A DNA stretch of 64,000 nucleotides from Lycium barbarum. Lineage: Eukaryota > Streptophyta > Magnoliopsida > Solanales > Solanaceae. The stretch is from positions 7,479,706 to 7,543,705 of the forward strand of contig NC_083340.1 of assembly GCF_019175385.1 (NCBI RefSeq), read 5' to 3'. The notes under the pieces are model-generated. The model saw nothing but the letters and a program-made list of their open reading frames with translations, had not been told where the DNA came from and did not search any database. Below, in pieces: positions 35,440-47,562 of this stretch; within the stretch, counting starts at the first letter, position 1; the number at the start of each line of letters is the position of its first letter. A program made the translations under genes and the position numbers.

Positions 35440-35524
35440 AACACCTTAGAAGTTTGACTTTTCCTGTATAGCAATAGAAAATGCACATATATGACATAAC
35501 ATACCGTAAGAGGCATTTGCCAAG
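35440..35524 (-). pseudogene. Type II P450 exon 1 end scrap
   Basis: ATGACATAACATACCGTAAG and GAGGCATTTGCCAAG resemble the donor-site region of the other type II copies. The scrap is cut by the MITE at 35535. Confidence 0.35.
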
Positions 35525-35534
35525 AATAAAAATA

Positions 35535-36622
35535 GAGAAAAGGACCAAAATCATCCATAATGTTTGGGTTTGGATCAAAATTATGCATATTCTTTCACAT
35601 GGTGCACTAATAGTACATTATGTTTGCATAAGTGGTGCACTTTTAGTCACAATCCCAAATAAATTTAACGGAAAAGAACAAAAATGCCCCTGAACTTTTA
35701 GAAAAGGTATAAAAATACCCTTTATTCATCTATTTTGCTAAAACTACCCCTCAATTCAACTTTTTGGCTCATTTATTCCCCTTGACTAACGGACAACACT
35801 AATTTATTTATTTTTTAAAAAAAATTAAATTGCACATGACATTTTATTACTGAAAAATTGATTTATTCTTTTAAAAAGAAATCTGAAAAATTGTTATTTG
35901 TAGAATAAGGAAAAATAATTTTTCAACATTCATTTCTTTAAAAAAACAAATGTAGTAAGCCTTTTATATATATATATATATATAAAAACAGAATTGGATT
36001 TTCATTAAAACATGTGGAATTTTTTTAAGTTTGGAAAAAAAAAATTTAACGGGTGGAAACCCCATTTTTTTTTTAGAAAATTCAATTTTTAAATCTGAAA
36101 AACTGATTGTTTTTTTAAACACAGTTTTTCCATAAAAAATTTAATTTTTTCAGATTTTTATAAAAATCCAATTTTTCACATTTTGAAAAGAAAAAAAATT
36201 AGTGTTGTCCGTTAGTCAAGGTTTTACTCGTTAAAAAAAAGTTTTCCAAATTTAAAAAAATTCCAAGGTTTCAGATTTCTTTTTAAAAGAATAAATCAAT
36301 TTTTCAGTAATAAAATGTCATGTGCAATTTAATTTTTTTTTAAAAAAAAAAAAATTAGTGTTGTCCGTTAGTCAAGGGGAATAAATGAGCCAAAAAGTTG
36401 AATTGAGGGGTAGTTTTAGCAAAATAGATGAATAAAGGGTAGTTTTATACCTTTTCTAAAAGTTCAGGGGCATTTTTGTTCTTTTCCGTTAAATTTATTT
36501 GGGATTGTGACTAAAAGTGCACCACTTATGCAAACATAATGTACTATTAGTGCACCATGTGAAAGAATATGTATGATTTTGATCCAAACCCAAACATTAT
36601 GGATGATTTTGGTCCTTTTCTC
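35535..36622. mobile_element. Mutator-like fold-back element, 1088 bp
   Basis: Terminal inverted repeats of over 200 bp start GAGAAAAGGACCAAAATCAT. The 10-bp duplication AATAAAAATA is at 35525-35534 and 36623-36632. Inside are poly-A/T runs, a short AT repeat near 35965 and further inverted pieces. It has no coding region. Confidence 0.85.
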
Positions 36623-36816
36623 AATAAAAATATATTGGATAAGACAAAACAGTGACTCTCGAAAGTCTGCAGAACCCCAAGATGAATATGAACAAACCTA
36701 CCCAACCCTACTGTTTCAAAGCAAAAACAATAAAACAACTGTTGGTTCCAATTTGTTGTCTAAATTGGGGATATTTCTTTTTTTTTTTTTTTTTTTCTTT
36801 CTTTTCTTTTCTATTA

Positions 36817-37209
36817 CTCCCTAGGTCCCAATTTAAGTGGCACCTATCGGATTTCAAGATTGAAATAAATTTTTCTTTGACCCCAATTTTTCATATATTT
36901 TGAATTATGAATTATTGCGATTTATAGTACTTATTACGTAGTTTTCCAAATACACTAGTAAGAGACTCAAAATGTATCCTAAAACGAAAATGGGACCCCT
37001 AGGAGAGGCAACTTCCACTCTTTGTCACTTTTTCCACACGGATCTTCTTTTTTTCCAACTTGAAAAGGGAATAAAGCATGTAAACTCGCTGTAGTTTTCA
37101 AATATGTAAATTTTCTTTCAAAAAACTTAAAATGCCCAAATTTACAGTCAAAATTAAATTTTTGACTCTCGAAATTTGAACTGCACCACATAAATTAGGA
37201 CAGAGGGAA
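36817..37209. mobile_element. Stowaway MITE
   Basis: The ends are CTCCCTAGGTCCCAATTTAA and, inverted, ATAAATTAGGACAGAGGGAA, with TA on both sides. At 393 bp it is long for the family and may contain a secondary insertion. Confidence 0.7.
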
Positions 37210-37544
37210 TAGTAATTATCGGATGCGAGTAAGCTAGGTTAGGGGCTCACTCTGATCTGGACTTCAAAATCTCACATACCCTTTGAACAATCCAATTTGG
37301 CCTAATTCCTAAAGCTATCAAGTACTAATATCAGATATATAGTCCAGTTTAATTCAAAGTCCAATTTATGCCTGATATAGGATCAACAACCTTTCAAATG
37401 ATCGCCAAAACAATAAAACAAGATTTAGGAGTACTTAAATTATACATTTTCGATACACCCCACCAAACAGCCACCATCGAACAAAAAGTGCACTAGCTAG
37501 TCGCAACGTCAATTGTGATCACTATTGCAAGTTGGCAAAAATAT

Positions 37545-38560
37545 TTAATTTGTCTTTCTAACCTTGTGTTTCCGAAGGCCATATCGTCTAGTGCTGTCAA
37601 ATAGATGTGTGAAAAAGAGGGAGGGGGTGACAAAATGGGGAAGATTGAAGGCTAATTCTTAATTTGTATAAAATTGGTGTTGGGTAATTAATAGTAAACT
37701 TTCTAATAATAGTAATTAAGTTTATAATCTTGCATAGATAGGTCAAAATTCAAATTTTTGGAATAGATATTACAGTTATTCAATTTTGAGTTTATCACCC
37801 AAAAATTACTTTTCTATTTTTTATCATGTAAAAATTATTCAAACTTTAAAATTTATCACATAAAAATTGTTTTTTCTATTTTTGTTGTCACACTAAAGCC
37901 ATCCAACTTTGTTCAAGTTAACTAAAACATAAATTTCACCTGTTATATTTTATACTGATAATATGACATGACACTCCAAAATAAGTTAATCATATTAGAG
38001 ATAATTTTAGAAACATCCCTCTATGTTTGCTTCATAACACTAATCTTTGTTGTGGATTCAGAGACAGAGTCAGAATCTGAAGCTTATGGATCGGGATTCT
38101 TGTTCTTTTAAGCTACTGGATTCTAAACTAAATAATTTGTACATAATTAATTAATTTCTTAAGTAAGAAAAATACAAGGTCTGGACTAGAGTTACTGGAT
38201 TCGGCCGAACCCACGAGCACTACGCTCGCTCCACCCCTTGGTGGTTTACTATATTACTTTTTGTGTTTCTTATTTTGGTTTCTTTTTGTAATGATTTAAC
38301 TCATTATTTTTAATGCAAAAAGTATGATTTGATTATTTTGCCCGTACTAATATACTCACTTGTTTAGTAAATTTCCATAAACATCTTTTTAGATTAGCAA
38401 AACATTTATTCTTAAAGCATCAAAGAATTCAATGATAACCACAAACTTTACGAGCTTTGTATGACACGGCTTCAAATTATTACAAAGAAATCAAAATAAG
38501 GAGTTCGTTTTAGAGGTGCTGAAATCATGTTTTGTGGGAAGATAGTGTGACATTTGAAAG
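37545..38560 (-). pseudogene. Type I P450 relic downstream of gene E
   Basis: The start region is at about 38560-38455: ATG-containing TTAGAGGTGCTGAAATCATG aligns with the start of gene B and its upstream sequence. A scrap of the exon 1 middle is at about 37592-37545 (TTTCTAACCTTGTGTTTCCG). Between them lie an interspersed repeat (38080-38240) and unassigned AT-rich DNA. This places a former type I gene directly after type II gene E. Confidence 0.55.
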
Positions 38561-39192
38561 GATTCAGACAGACATCAATTGTTGTTATGTAATAAAACAA
38601 AGAAAAGATATTAAAAGGTCCAGACAGGAATGCAGGTTTTTTCTGGTACAATGATGATGTATATAGATGAACTTGAGTTGGTCCCATACTGAAAATTTCT
38701 TAATACTTTCCAAAATAATTAGCTGCAAGCGAGCTCGTCTTTGTTGAGACTGATATATGGTGACATTGACAGAAAAATCACGGAGCTGAAGCACGAGGAT
38801 TTTTGTACCAGAACACTAAAAATTGTTCATTAATCATCCTTTGAAGCAAACATTATCAAGAGAACAAGGAAAATACGAAGTACATGGCTAATATCTATTT
38901 TTTACGTGCTATTCCATCACCACTTCATATAAGTAAATAATTAGTGCTGACAATGACTTTAACAAAGCTCAGGTCCTTCATAAGGTTTTGAATTTAAAGG
39001 ATGAAATTGGAACTAATTTTTGTCTTACAAAACAGGAATGTGCATAAGGTAGTATACAATAATAAAGGAGTCATGGTAATCAGCCATTTCACATGAACAG
39101 TGGAACTTTCTGTTTTTTTTTTTTCTTTTTCTTTTCATGTTTGCACTTTTAGTTGTTCAGAAGATCACCAGGATAGAGTAACATATTCCATC
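38561..39192. other. 3' flank of gene E
   Basis: Non-coding. It aligns with 11215-11600 and 11750-12420, the flank of relic R2 (GAGACTGATATATGGT, AATTGTTCATTAATCATCCT, GACTTTAACAAAGCTCAGG). It contains none of the MITEs or the solo LTR found in the R2 flank. Confidence 0.6.
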
Positions 39193-41805
39193 TTACTCAT
39201 ACAATGTTGGATTGGATAACCTGGGAGTTGGTATAGCAACCAGAGGCATTTTCTTTTTCAACACGATCCCAAACTTCTCTGTAAGGTCTAATGTCTTTCC
39301 TTCGGGCAATTTCCAGTCGAAAGAATGAACAAGTGAAGCCAATGAATACATGAACATCCTCTCTGCCATGGCTATCCCCGCACAGATTCTTCTGCCAGAA
39401 CCAAACGGAAAGTAGTTGAAATCATTTCCACTATAGTCCCATTTATCGTCCAAGAATCTTTCCGGTTGGAACTCAGCTGGATTTTCCCATATTGAAGGAT
39501 CTCTGTGTATAGCCCATACATTTATGAAAACACGAGATCCTTCAGGAACAGTGTATCCTCCCACAGTGCCTGTCTCACTAGGACAATGGGGAACCAAGAG
39601 TGGGAGCACTGGATGTATGCGCAAGGCTTCTTTCATAACCGCATAGAAATAAGGTAACTGTGTAATATGAGACTCTTCCACTATGTTATCTTTTCCCACA
39701 ACTCTCTTCAGTTCCTGTTGTAATTTCCTCAGGACGTCTGGTTTGTTCATAATTTCAGCCATGGCAAACTCAACCGAGTTGGAGGTTGTGTCAGTTCCAC
39801 CGACAACCATATCCTGTTCACAGTATTTGTAAAGTTATTTTCATCATGTATAACAAAATTTAGACTTGTTGAACTGTATATTGGAGTTCAGTTCAAGGTC
39901 CTCAGTTAAGTCTTTACATATTATCTTATGCTAAATTTGCTCACTCTTTCCTTAATGCAGTCCAATAACTTGGTGGCAACCAGCAGTTCAGGACATGAAT
40001 ATATGAATCTGATTCTTCTTATATTTATTTCTCACCTGCCACAATAATTGGTCAATATTTACATTCCTAACAGTTACTTTTATCATTGTCCTTCCATAAT
40101 AGGTAAGGGTGTACTGTTTGAATGCAAATGCAAACTTGGAAATGAAAGTGAGTTTTCCTGTAGCAGAAGAATGCAACCAACAGTTTAGGACATGGATTTA
40201 TGAACTTGAGATGCCACAATAGTTCTTCCATAATTTGATTTGATCCTTTTAATATAGCAAACATAAAAACGGAGCTGCCACTATGGGCCAATTATCCATC
40301 CACATAGATGAGATATGGGTGGTTGAGGACAAATGAAATCTTGTCTACACAATAATAATGCAGTGATGACTAGGACTATTCTCAAGTTTGAACATGGGAA
40401 AGGATGAAAATAATGGATCTTGGACCTTACTCAACCCAAAAGCTAGCTTATGAGGTGAGGAATATCCAAGACCATATAAGAAGACGCAGTCCCCCATCCA
40501 CAACCGATGTGGGAAACTCAACACCCCCTCACACACCTAGGTCTGCAACTGGAGCATGAACAATATAATATGGGGGTCCAACATCAGGTAAATCAAGAAC
40601 TGGGATGTGTGTGGCTCTAATACCATGATAAGAAATGAACCTTGGACCTTAGTTAACCCCAAAAGCTAGCTCACGAGGTGAGGACTGTCCAAGACCTAAA
40701 GAGACCAGTCCCCCATCCACAACCGATGTGGAAAACTCAACAAAGGAAGAACTCCTTTTGCTTTATTTGGAAAAAAACATTTAGAAGGAAACAACAAACA
40801 TCACATCTAATGAAAGTACTTTTCCTGTAGTAGGTATAAAATGAGAAAGCATACCATGAGTAAAGCTTTGAGTTCAGTCATGGTCAGAGGCATTTTGGCA
40901 TCTGCATCATCTTTCAACTTCAGTAAAACATGCAAAAAATCCTTGCTTTCCTGGCCACCATTTCTATCCATCTTCTGTCTTTGATCAATCATGCTCTCAA
41001 ATATCCTATCAAATCTCTTTGCCAACACTTTCATTTTCTTTGTGACACCCTGCAAATCAAACCTTTCCAAGCCCGGATAAAAATCGGAAATATTAGGAGT
41101 ACCTAACAGCTCAGTCATCTCAGTCACAACATGCCTAAACTCTGCTCCAAGACTAGCCCTTTCCTCACCCTTCACAGTGCCACCCCATAACATGCTTGTA
41201 ATCACATTAAGCACAGTCAAGAACATCTGCTCACCAATATTCACAGGCGATCCCGCCTGACTATAAAAGTAATTGATAGTTTGTCTAAGCTCCCGTCGCC
41301 TTAGTTCATAAACAGAATCCAAAGTCGAACCACTAAGCATATCGCGAACACAAACCTTCCTTAACATGCGCCATTTTGGTCCATAAGGAGTCCATACTAT
41401 GTCTTTGCCACCATATGTAGCTTCTCTACCAGCAGCAGGCACATCTCTGTTAGCAAAAATGGTATCTTGATCCTTAAGCACCTCGCGAGCTAACGCAGGA
41501 GAAGTAATAATAATACCAATTTTTTTACCAAGCCAGAGTCTACAAATGGGGCCATAAGTTTGGGAAAGAGATGCAAAATAGGTGTGAAGTTCAGGATCAA
41601 GAGAGTGGAGATTACCTATCAAGGGCAAAGCTTTAGGCCCTGGTGGCAGTCCCTTATCTGACTTACTGATGAAAAACCAAAGAAACCATAGTAAAGCTAA
41701 AATACCAAGAACATAAGAGAAAAATACACCAGTTTGCTCAATATTGGGTTCTTTCCAGGGCCATGGGAAACAATCAAACAGAGGTTTCAAGACTTTGAGA
41801 GACAT
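39193..41805 (-). CDS. CYP706: Cytochrome P450 (CYP706-like, type II), gene E, intact
   Basis: Exon 1 is 41805-40855 (317 codons) and exon 2 is 39813-39193 (206 codons plus stop), giving 523 aa. The intron is 1041 bp, phase 0, with GTATGC and AG borders, and contains a complete TRIM. The start is a true ATG at 41805 (MSLKVLKPLF). Motifs are a hydrophobic anchor at residues 27-46, PPGP hinge 54-57, I-helix GGTDTT 322-327, ExxR EALR 379-382, PERF 434-437 and heme loop FGSGRRICAG 454-463 with Cys 461. The NRDVPAAGREATYGGKDIVW block is characteristic of CYP706. It differs clearly from type I and is the only intact type II copy. As an ER mono-oxygenase it would use NADPH-P450 reductase; the substrate is unknown. 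No lesion is visible. Confidence 0.9.
40405..40742 (-). mobile_element. Complete TRIM element in the intron of E
   Basis: Two LTRs, 40405-40523 and 40626-40742, share CCAAGACC, CCCCCATCCACAACCGATGT and AAAAGCTAGCT. On the minus strand TGGTATTAGAGCC (primer site) follows the first LTR, and a purine-rich GTGTGAGGGGG precedes the second. The 5-bp target duplication AAGGA is at 40400-40404 and 40743-40747. At 338 bp it is a terminal-repeat retrotransposon in miniature. Confidence 0.88.
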
Positions 41806-42029
41806 GATTTTAGCCTTAGAGGGAAATGAGATTGGAAGAGAAACAATGCTTTATCACCAATTAAAAAAAAAAGACTTGTGCTGAAGGAATGAAATATCTT
41901 GGATCAGGACAAAAAGTATCCGGCAGACCTTACATGATACACTAGTTTCTTATGCCGGAAATAGGGAAAATAACTGTTTTCGTTCCTGTGTTATTGCTTT
42001 ATTATGATTTTGGTCCATGTGATATTTGA
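41806..42029. promoter_or_regulatory. Upstream region of gene E
   Basis: This is the short stretch before the first upstream repeat. I see no convincing TATA box; the fold-back element starts about 225 bp upstream of the ATG. Confidence 0.3.
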
Positions 42030-42243
42030 TTCCACCCATTTAACGAGTCCGGAATCAAAATGACCCAATAAAAATAGAGTTAAACCAAAATACTCCCAAA
42101 AAACAAAAAGTGGCACAAAAGTATCTTTAACACAGTAAAATACTGTGTTAAAGGTACTTTTGTGCCACTTTTTTTTTTTGGTATTTTGGTTCATGTCTTT
42201 TTTTATTGAGTCATTTTGGTTCCGGACTCCCATTTAGCCTTTA
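42030..42243. repeat. Fold-back (hairpin) element upstream of gene E
   Basis: Imperfect inverted arms of about 100 bp contain GAGTCCGGAATCAAAATGAC on the left and its complement on the right. The centre is a near-perfect hairpin: AGTGGCACAAAAGTATCTTT then AACACAG, a loop TAAAATA, then CTGTGTT and AAAGGTACTTTTGTGCCACT. It is a MITE by structure; no target duplication was identified. Confidence 0.7.
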
Positions 42244-42279
42244 ATTAATTAAAGTGATTGATTTTATTCCTTCTACTAA

Positions 42280-42446
42280 GAGCCCGTTTGGATTGGCTTA
42301 TAAGTTGCTAAAAACAATTTATAAACTATTTTCAGCTTTTTTGAGTGTTTGGCTGGCCAGCTTATAAGTCATTTTATGCTTAAAATAATTAAATCCATTT
42401 AAAATATCTTATAAGCTGTTTTTTTTAAGCTCATCCAAATAGGCTC
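42280..42446. mobile_element. Tourist-like (PIF/Harbinger) MITE
   Basis: The ends are GAGCCCGTTTGGATTGGC and, inverted, AAATAGGCTC; TAA duplications are at 42277-42279 and 42447-42449. It is the same family as 59524-59768. Confidence 0.8.
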
Positions 42447-43790
42447 TAATAGTGATTACTAACTTAAACAGATACATCACTGCTGTCAAGGGCAATGATT
42501 GTATTACATATAATACTATTTTTATATACTAATAATAAAATCTCTTTGTCATTTTGTTTATGGATGAATTAAAAAAAGGACGTGGCCAATGGCATGGATC
42601 TGATGTATCATCCACCTCAAGCAAGTGAGGAACACGCACAGTGGAAGGGATTTAAAATACATGTTTTGAATAAGTTTGAGAATCCAAATGAAACTCCTTA
42701 GGATAAGACTTCATTTTTTACCGTGTTTGTTAGGAGGTATAAATTCATCTCAAGATAAATTTATATCTTCTATCAAACACGATACAAAAAATTAATACTA
42801 GAATATCCAACCTATACCATGCACCTAACGACTCCTTAGAGTATAAACATCGGGATGATAAAAATGGATAACTACGGAATACCAAGCTATTCCGAAGAAG
42901 TCAATGACCTTTGTTGGGTAGCGCACATGAATCTTCGTAACTTTTGATACCATCCAGCTCAAGACAGATAATACTATTAAATTAGGTTATAAGCATTGTC
43001 TTCAATGCCAGCATAAATATGCTCTTTTAAGTCCTTTTTATTTACTTTCTTTTCGGGGAAATTTCAGGATATCGTAGCTTTTGGGATAATTTCACACACC
43101 TTACTCAAAGTATTACAAAATCCGTTTTTACTGGTTCTGTATATTAAACCTATTAAAAATAGTTGTACTTTTTTTTTTTTTTTGTACTTTTTCAGTTTAA
43201 AAAATCAAGAGATAATTTATCATTTTATATCTATTTTACCGTTATTATTAATTATTGGGTTGCACAACTTTTAAAATATGTTTTATTAATTTTAATCATT
43301 AGATGACTTATCAATAATTAGGGTTGATATAGTAAATTGTCATTTTAGTTTAGACTTTTTAATAACTAGTGTACGTATCCACGCTTCACGCCGTCTCTTT
43401 CATTATCCCCATTTGAATTTATATTACACCAAGCAGACATGTCGAAACTGCTGCCCAACTTCACGTCTCTATATAATAGAAATACCAATTTAGTATATGC
43501 ACTTTATTTTTTAAATATTTTTTTGGAAGGTTTACATAAATAAGAATGTAAAATTAAAATATAAAACAAAAAGGATTGCACCCACTTGGTTATTTTTATC
43601 TTGAAAAACGAAAACATTCCATACAAGAAAGGGAAAAATTCAGGTTGTTAGAGTCACTTGTATTAATCTTCTTTAGGAGTGAAAACTAAAAAGAAAAAAG
43701 AAAAATCTAATTATACATATCGCAAAATGTGAATTCCTTCATGTTTTCTTTTTTTACTGTCTTGTTTTCATCACTTCCTTTAGGGGAAAT
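42447..43790. other. Intergenic, no gene seen
   Basis: AT-rich DNA with short poly-T runs. I find no coding frame with recognisable content. Confidence 0.5.
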
Positions 43791-44521
43791 TAAAGGTGTT
43801 AACCGGTTGGAACCGGAACCGGTTATGGAACCGGTTAGGAAACCGGCCGGTTCCGGTTTACCGGTTTTAAACCTCAAACCGGAACCGGTCCGGTTTGGAG
43901 TGATTAAAATCTATTTTTTTTTTGTTTTTTGTATTATATATATATACTATAGTATTTATTTGTATATTGTAGCTATATTTTCATATGTTATACAACTTTA
44001 TAATTAAAGTTTAAATATTTACTGACTAACAGCCTAACAGCAAGTCAGCAATACAGAATAGTGTTTTTCGTATACATATATATGTATAACTTACATATAT
44101 ATATCTACTATATATACTATATATACTTAATATATATGTACTATATACTCTATATACTTATATATATGTATAACTTAATATATATACTATATATATATAC
44201 ATATCTACTATATATACTTAATATATATGTACTATATACTCTATATACTTATATATATATACTATATATACTTAATATATACTTACTTATATACTTTAGT
44301 TTTTTTTTTTTTTTTAAATTTTTTACCGGTTTAACCGGTTCCGGTTCCGATTTTACCGGTTTAACCGGTTCCGGTTTCCAAAATATTGGAACCGGACCGG
44401 TAAACCATTAAACGGTTAACCGGAACCGGTTAACCGGTGCTACCGGTTCCGGTTCCGGTTCCGGTTTAACCGGTCCGGTTACCGGTTAAAACCGGTAAGA
44501 CCAAACCGGTTACCACCCTTA
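43791..44521. mobile_element. hAT MITE with ACCGGTT-rich ends, 731 bp
   Basis: Terminal inverted repeats are TAAAGGTGTTAACCGG and TAAGGGTGGTAACCGG. The perfect 8-bp duplication GGGGAAAT is at 43783-43790 and 44522-44529. Both ends are packed with CCGGTT repeats; the middle (44080-44300) is a degenerate TATATAC microsatellite. It is non-coding. Confidence 0.85.
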
Positions 44522-44529
44522 GGGGAAAT

Positions 44530-46241
44530 CAACTATCAAGTTTTAATTATGTTTGGCAGTGTACTTTTGTTGAGTGATTGGCAGATTCCTTAAAGACTTT
44601 TTCTAGAGCTATTCGATAAGGATGTCGTTTGAACTTTATCATATTTTATGGAGACGACACCCATAATACTTAACATTAGATAAGGATGCTATTCATTCAT
44701 GAAACTTGCGCCGATTTTAAAGAACATAAATACATCATTTTTCAAATTAAGAGAGAAAGTAGAAGAAATAAACAAATATTTAAGTTAAATGCAAAAGGTT
44801 CTTCCTATGGAAGCGATATATCTTACATAAGACTTTATTGTAGACGATATTTTTTATATATGTTTTCTTTTGACGCTTTGATGCTTCGGCATGATTTTGT
44901 CAACCTTGATATCCCTTTTGAAAGAGTAATATATAGTTGTTCATCTGAAAAAACATGCATGTTGCGGCAATTTTTTTTTTTTGGTTGTTGTTGTTGTTGT
45001 TAAAGAATTGTTTCCCGCATAAAATGAAAGCTGAAAATCAATCTCTTTTCTTGGCCTTGGTTCATTCTTAAAATCAAAACCTTTTTTCGAGTAAACTAAC
45101 TTTGAAGGTGCTGCAAAGGTAATTATAAAGTAGAATCAGATTTTCAAAACGTCCTTTGAATTTGGATATTTTTTGTTCAAATGTTCAACTTGAAGCTTTT
45201 TCCGTAACCTTCACATCGGCATATAAAAATATTTTTCCTCGAATAAATCTAAGTTTATTAAAATCTCTTCTAACCGGTGCTGCTACTCGTTTCCTTTTGT
45301 AAAAAAGATGCCATATGTACAGTAATCTCATAGCTAAAACAAAAGAAAAAGTAAATAAAGAAGAAGAAAAATAACAGACACATCCTCCTTAGGACCTTAA
45401 TCATAAGAAAATAAACGGGGGAAAAGTACAGAATCAGTGGACAATTTTCCGAGCTCTTGCCGACACCCCATCTCACAAACTAATCAACATTCAAGAGCCT
45501 TCTTCATCAAGCCAAACTAAAGCATGAATCTAATACTATAATAATGATATAAGGGCATCACTACTAATATATAAAATGAAAAGGACAATCCTGGGTATGA
45601 ATTTCATGAACAAAAATTGAACGTATATAGACAGAAATGAAGAGATACCATAAGGTGTCTTAAACTTTTAAATTAATGGCCGGGGGTTATGAATGTAAAA
45701 ACCTAAAGCATGAGAGTTATAATATTATTAAGAGTAGGAGTTGAATAGGTATGTGTTATGAAGGTGGACATTTTTTTATTTTTTTTTTAAAATAAGTTAG
45801 CAATTTGTTATAGATCCAAATATACATGTAATACTTGGATACGTAAAATTTAGATAGAAATAAATAAGGTTTAAGAAATAAATAAGGTTTAAGCCATATT
45901 TTCCCCGTTTCTAGTTCTTCGGCCAAACATGTCGTGCATCCAAATTTCTTCGTTTCAACTTTTGGTACATCTTTGTTCTACTGCCTCGCGTTATTTGTAC
46001 CTCGCAAAAAATATGAAAGGAAAATGTTAGAAAAAATGACTACGCCACCCCGTAGGGTGACGTTTAGGAACATAAATAATATCCCGCGGACTCGTATCAA
46101 ACTTTGAGAGCTTCGATTACGGAGGCTCAGACTCACGGTTCCGAATATGGCAAAGGAATCCGAAACATGTCTTGGCTGCAGACTAGTGGCCGTTCTAGTT
46201 GCCTCGCCAAACGCATGTTCGTTCCTACCTTGTGATACCAC
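44530..46241. other. Intergenic, no gene recognised
   Basis: It includes a short open frame at 44686-45003 without domain similarity. The more GC-balanced part at 46030-46240 has no recognisable product either. Confidence 0.45.
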
Positions 46242-47562
46242 TATGAGGTCATCAACGCCTAAACTGAGGGATAACCTTTTCGGACAAAGGCATGGCCTCA
46301 AATTAAATTTTTTTCATCGGCCCTAGTGTAGTATCATATTCAATCAGTGAGCCTTTATCAAGTGTAGCAATCTGTTCGTTTTTCAGCAAAAAGCAGTAAC
46401 AATAGGCAGCCACAGACAGCAGCTGCTAGATAGCAGCAAAATGCGGTAATAAAAGAAACTGTAGGCAGTCACAAGTGGCACCAAGGATAGCATTAAAACT
46501 TTGAGAGGACAGCCACTATTTTCATCAATATGAGGCCACGAGTTGACCCGAAATACCGCAGAGATGAGTCGGAATATAGCAGCAAACAACAGCTTAAAGT
46601 TCAGCACATTCCCTCAAAATGTTTACCAGAAAATTGGTTCATAAACAACTACCCAACCATCTTGATATGCAGCAGTTGTTTCATCTTAACTGTAGCATTG
46701 GGACATCAATTATAGCATCTGTTTTGCCTCATAAAATGCAGCAAACACACAGCAGCCATTCTCGCCAAATGAAACAACTGTTCGTGATGGAATATGACAC
46801 TTTTAGCTCAAGAAAATGACGACAATCTTCCTCAATACTTGCAACGACAACAGTAGATAATTGTCCCCAATTATAGCAGCTCCTTACATCAAAATACAGC
46901 ACTCCGAACTTTGGAAAAAATATAGCAACTATTTGCATTAAATAACAGTAGCACTAGACCCCAAAGCTACCCAAAACTTGGCTCAAAATCACAACAGCAG
47001 CCAGCCAATGTGCAGCACTTTTGAGAGTCTCAATGGGTAGTAACAACTTTACCCAAATTAGGCAGCTCAGGGGGGAAACATAATAGCAAAAATTTGTGGC
47101 AACACTTCCCAAAGCAGCAGCTATTTATATCAACAGCTTGCCTTAAAACAAGCAACTCTTTGTAGCAGCAGTGGTCTACAGTTCAACAGCAACTCATGAT
47201 CATTTGGGATTGGGAAATTTTCCCCAAGTCATGCAGCTGCTAGATAGCAGCAAAATGCGGTAATAAAAGAAACTGTAGGCAGTCACAAGTGGCACCAAGG
47301 ATAGCATTAAAACTTTGAGAGGACAGCCACTATTTTCATCAATATGAGGCCACGAGTTGACCCGAAATACCGCAGAGATGAGTCGGAATATAGCAGCAAA
47401 CAACAGCTTAAAGTTTGCTGAAAAACGAACAGATTGCTACACTTGATAAAGGCTCACTGATTGAATATGATACAACACTAGGGCCGATGAAAAAAATTTA
47501 ATTTGAGGCCATGCCTTTGTCCGAAAAGGTTATCCCTCAGTTTAGGCGTTGATGACCTCATA
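46242..47562. repeat. Composite fold-back: inverted and direct repeats
   Basis: A 147-bp arm (46242-46388) recurs inverted at 47416-47562 with few differences. A 183-bp unit (46419-46601) recurs in direct orientation at 47233-47415 and abuts the inverted arm exactly. The 631-bp spacer is strewn with CAGC tetranucleotides. No coding region, LTRs or target duplication were found. The pattern suggests a template-switch or fold-back rearrangement of an older repeat. Confidence 0.8.

Noticed and set aside
44061..44411. 116-codon frame rich in Tyr and Ile
   Set aside because: It is translation of the TATATAC microsatellite inside the hAT MITE.
46419..47415. LTR pair for the 183-bp direct repeats
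   Set aside because: No TG/CA ends, primer site or target duplication, and one repeat abuts an inverted arm, so an LTR element is not supported.
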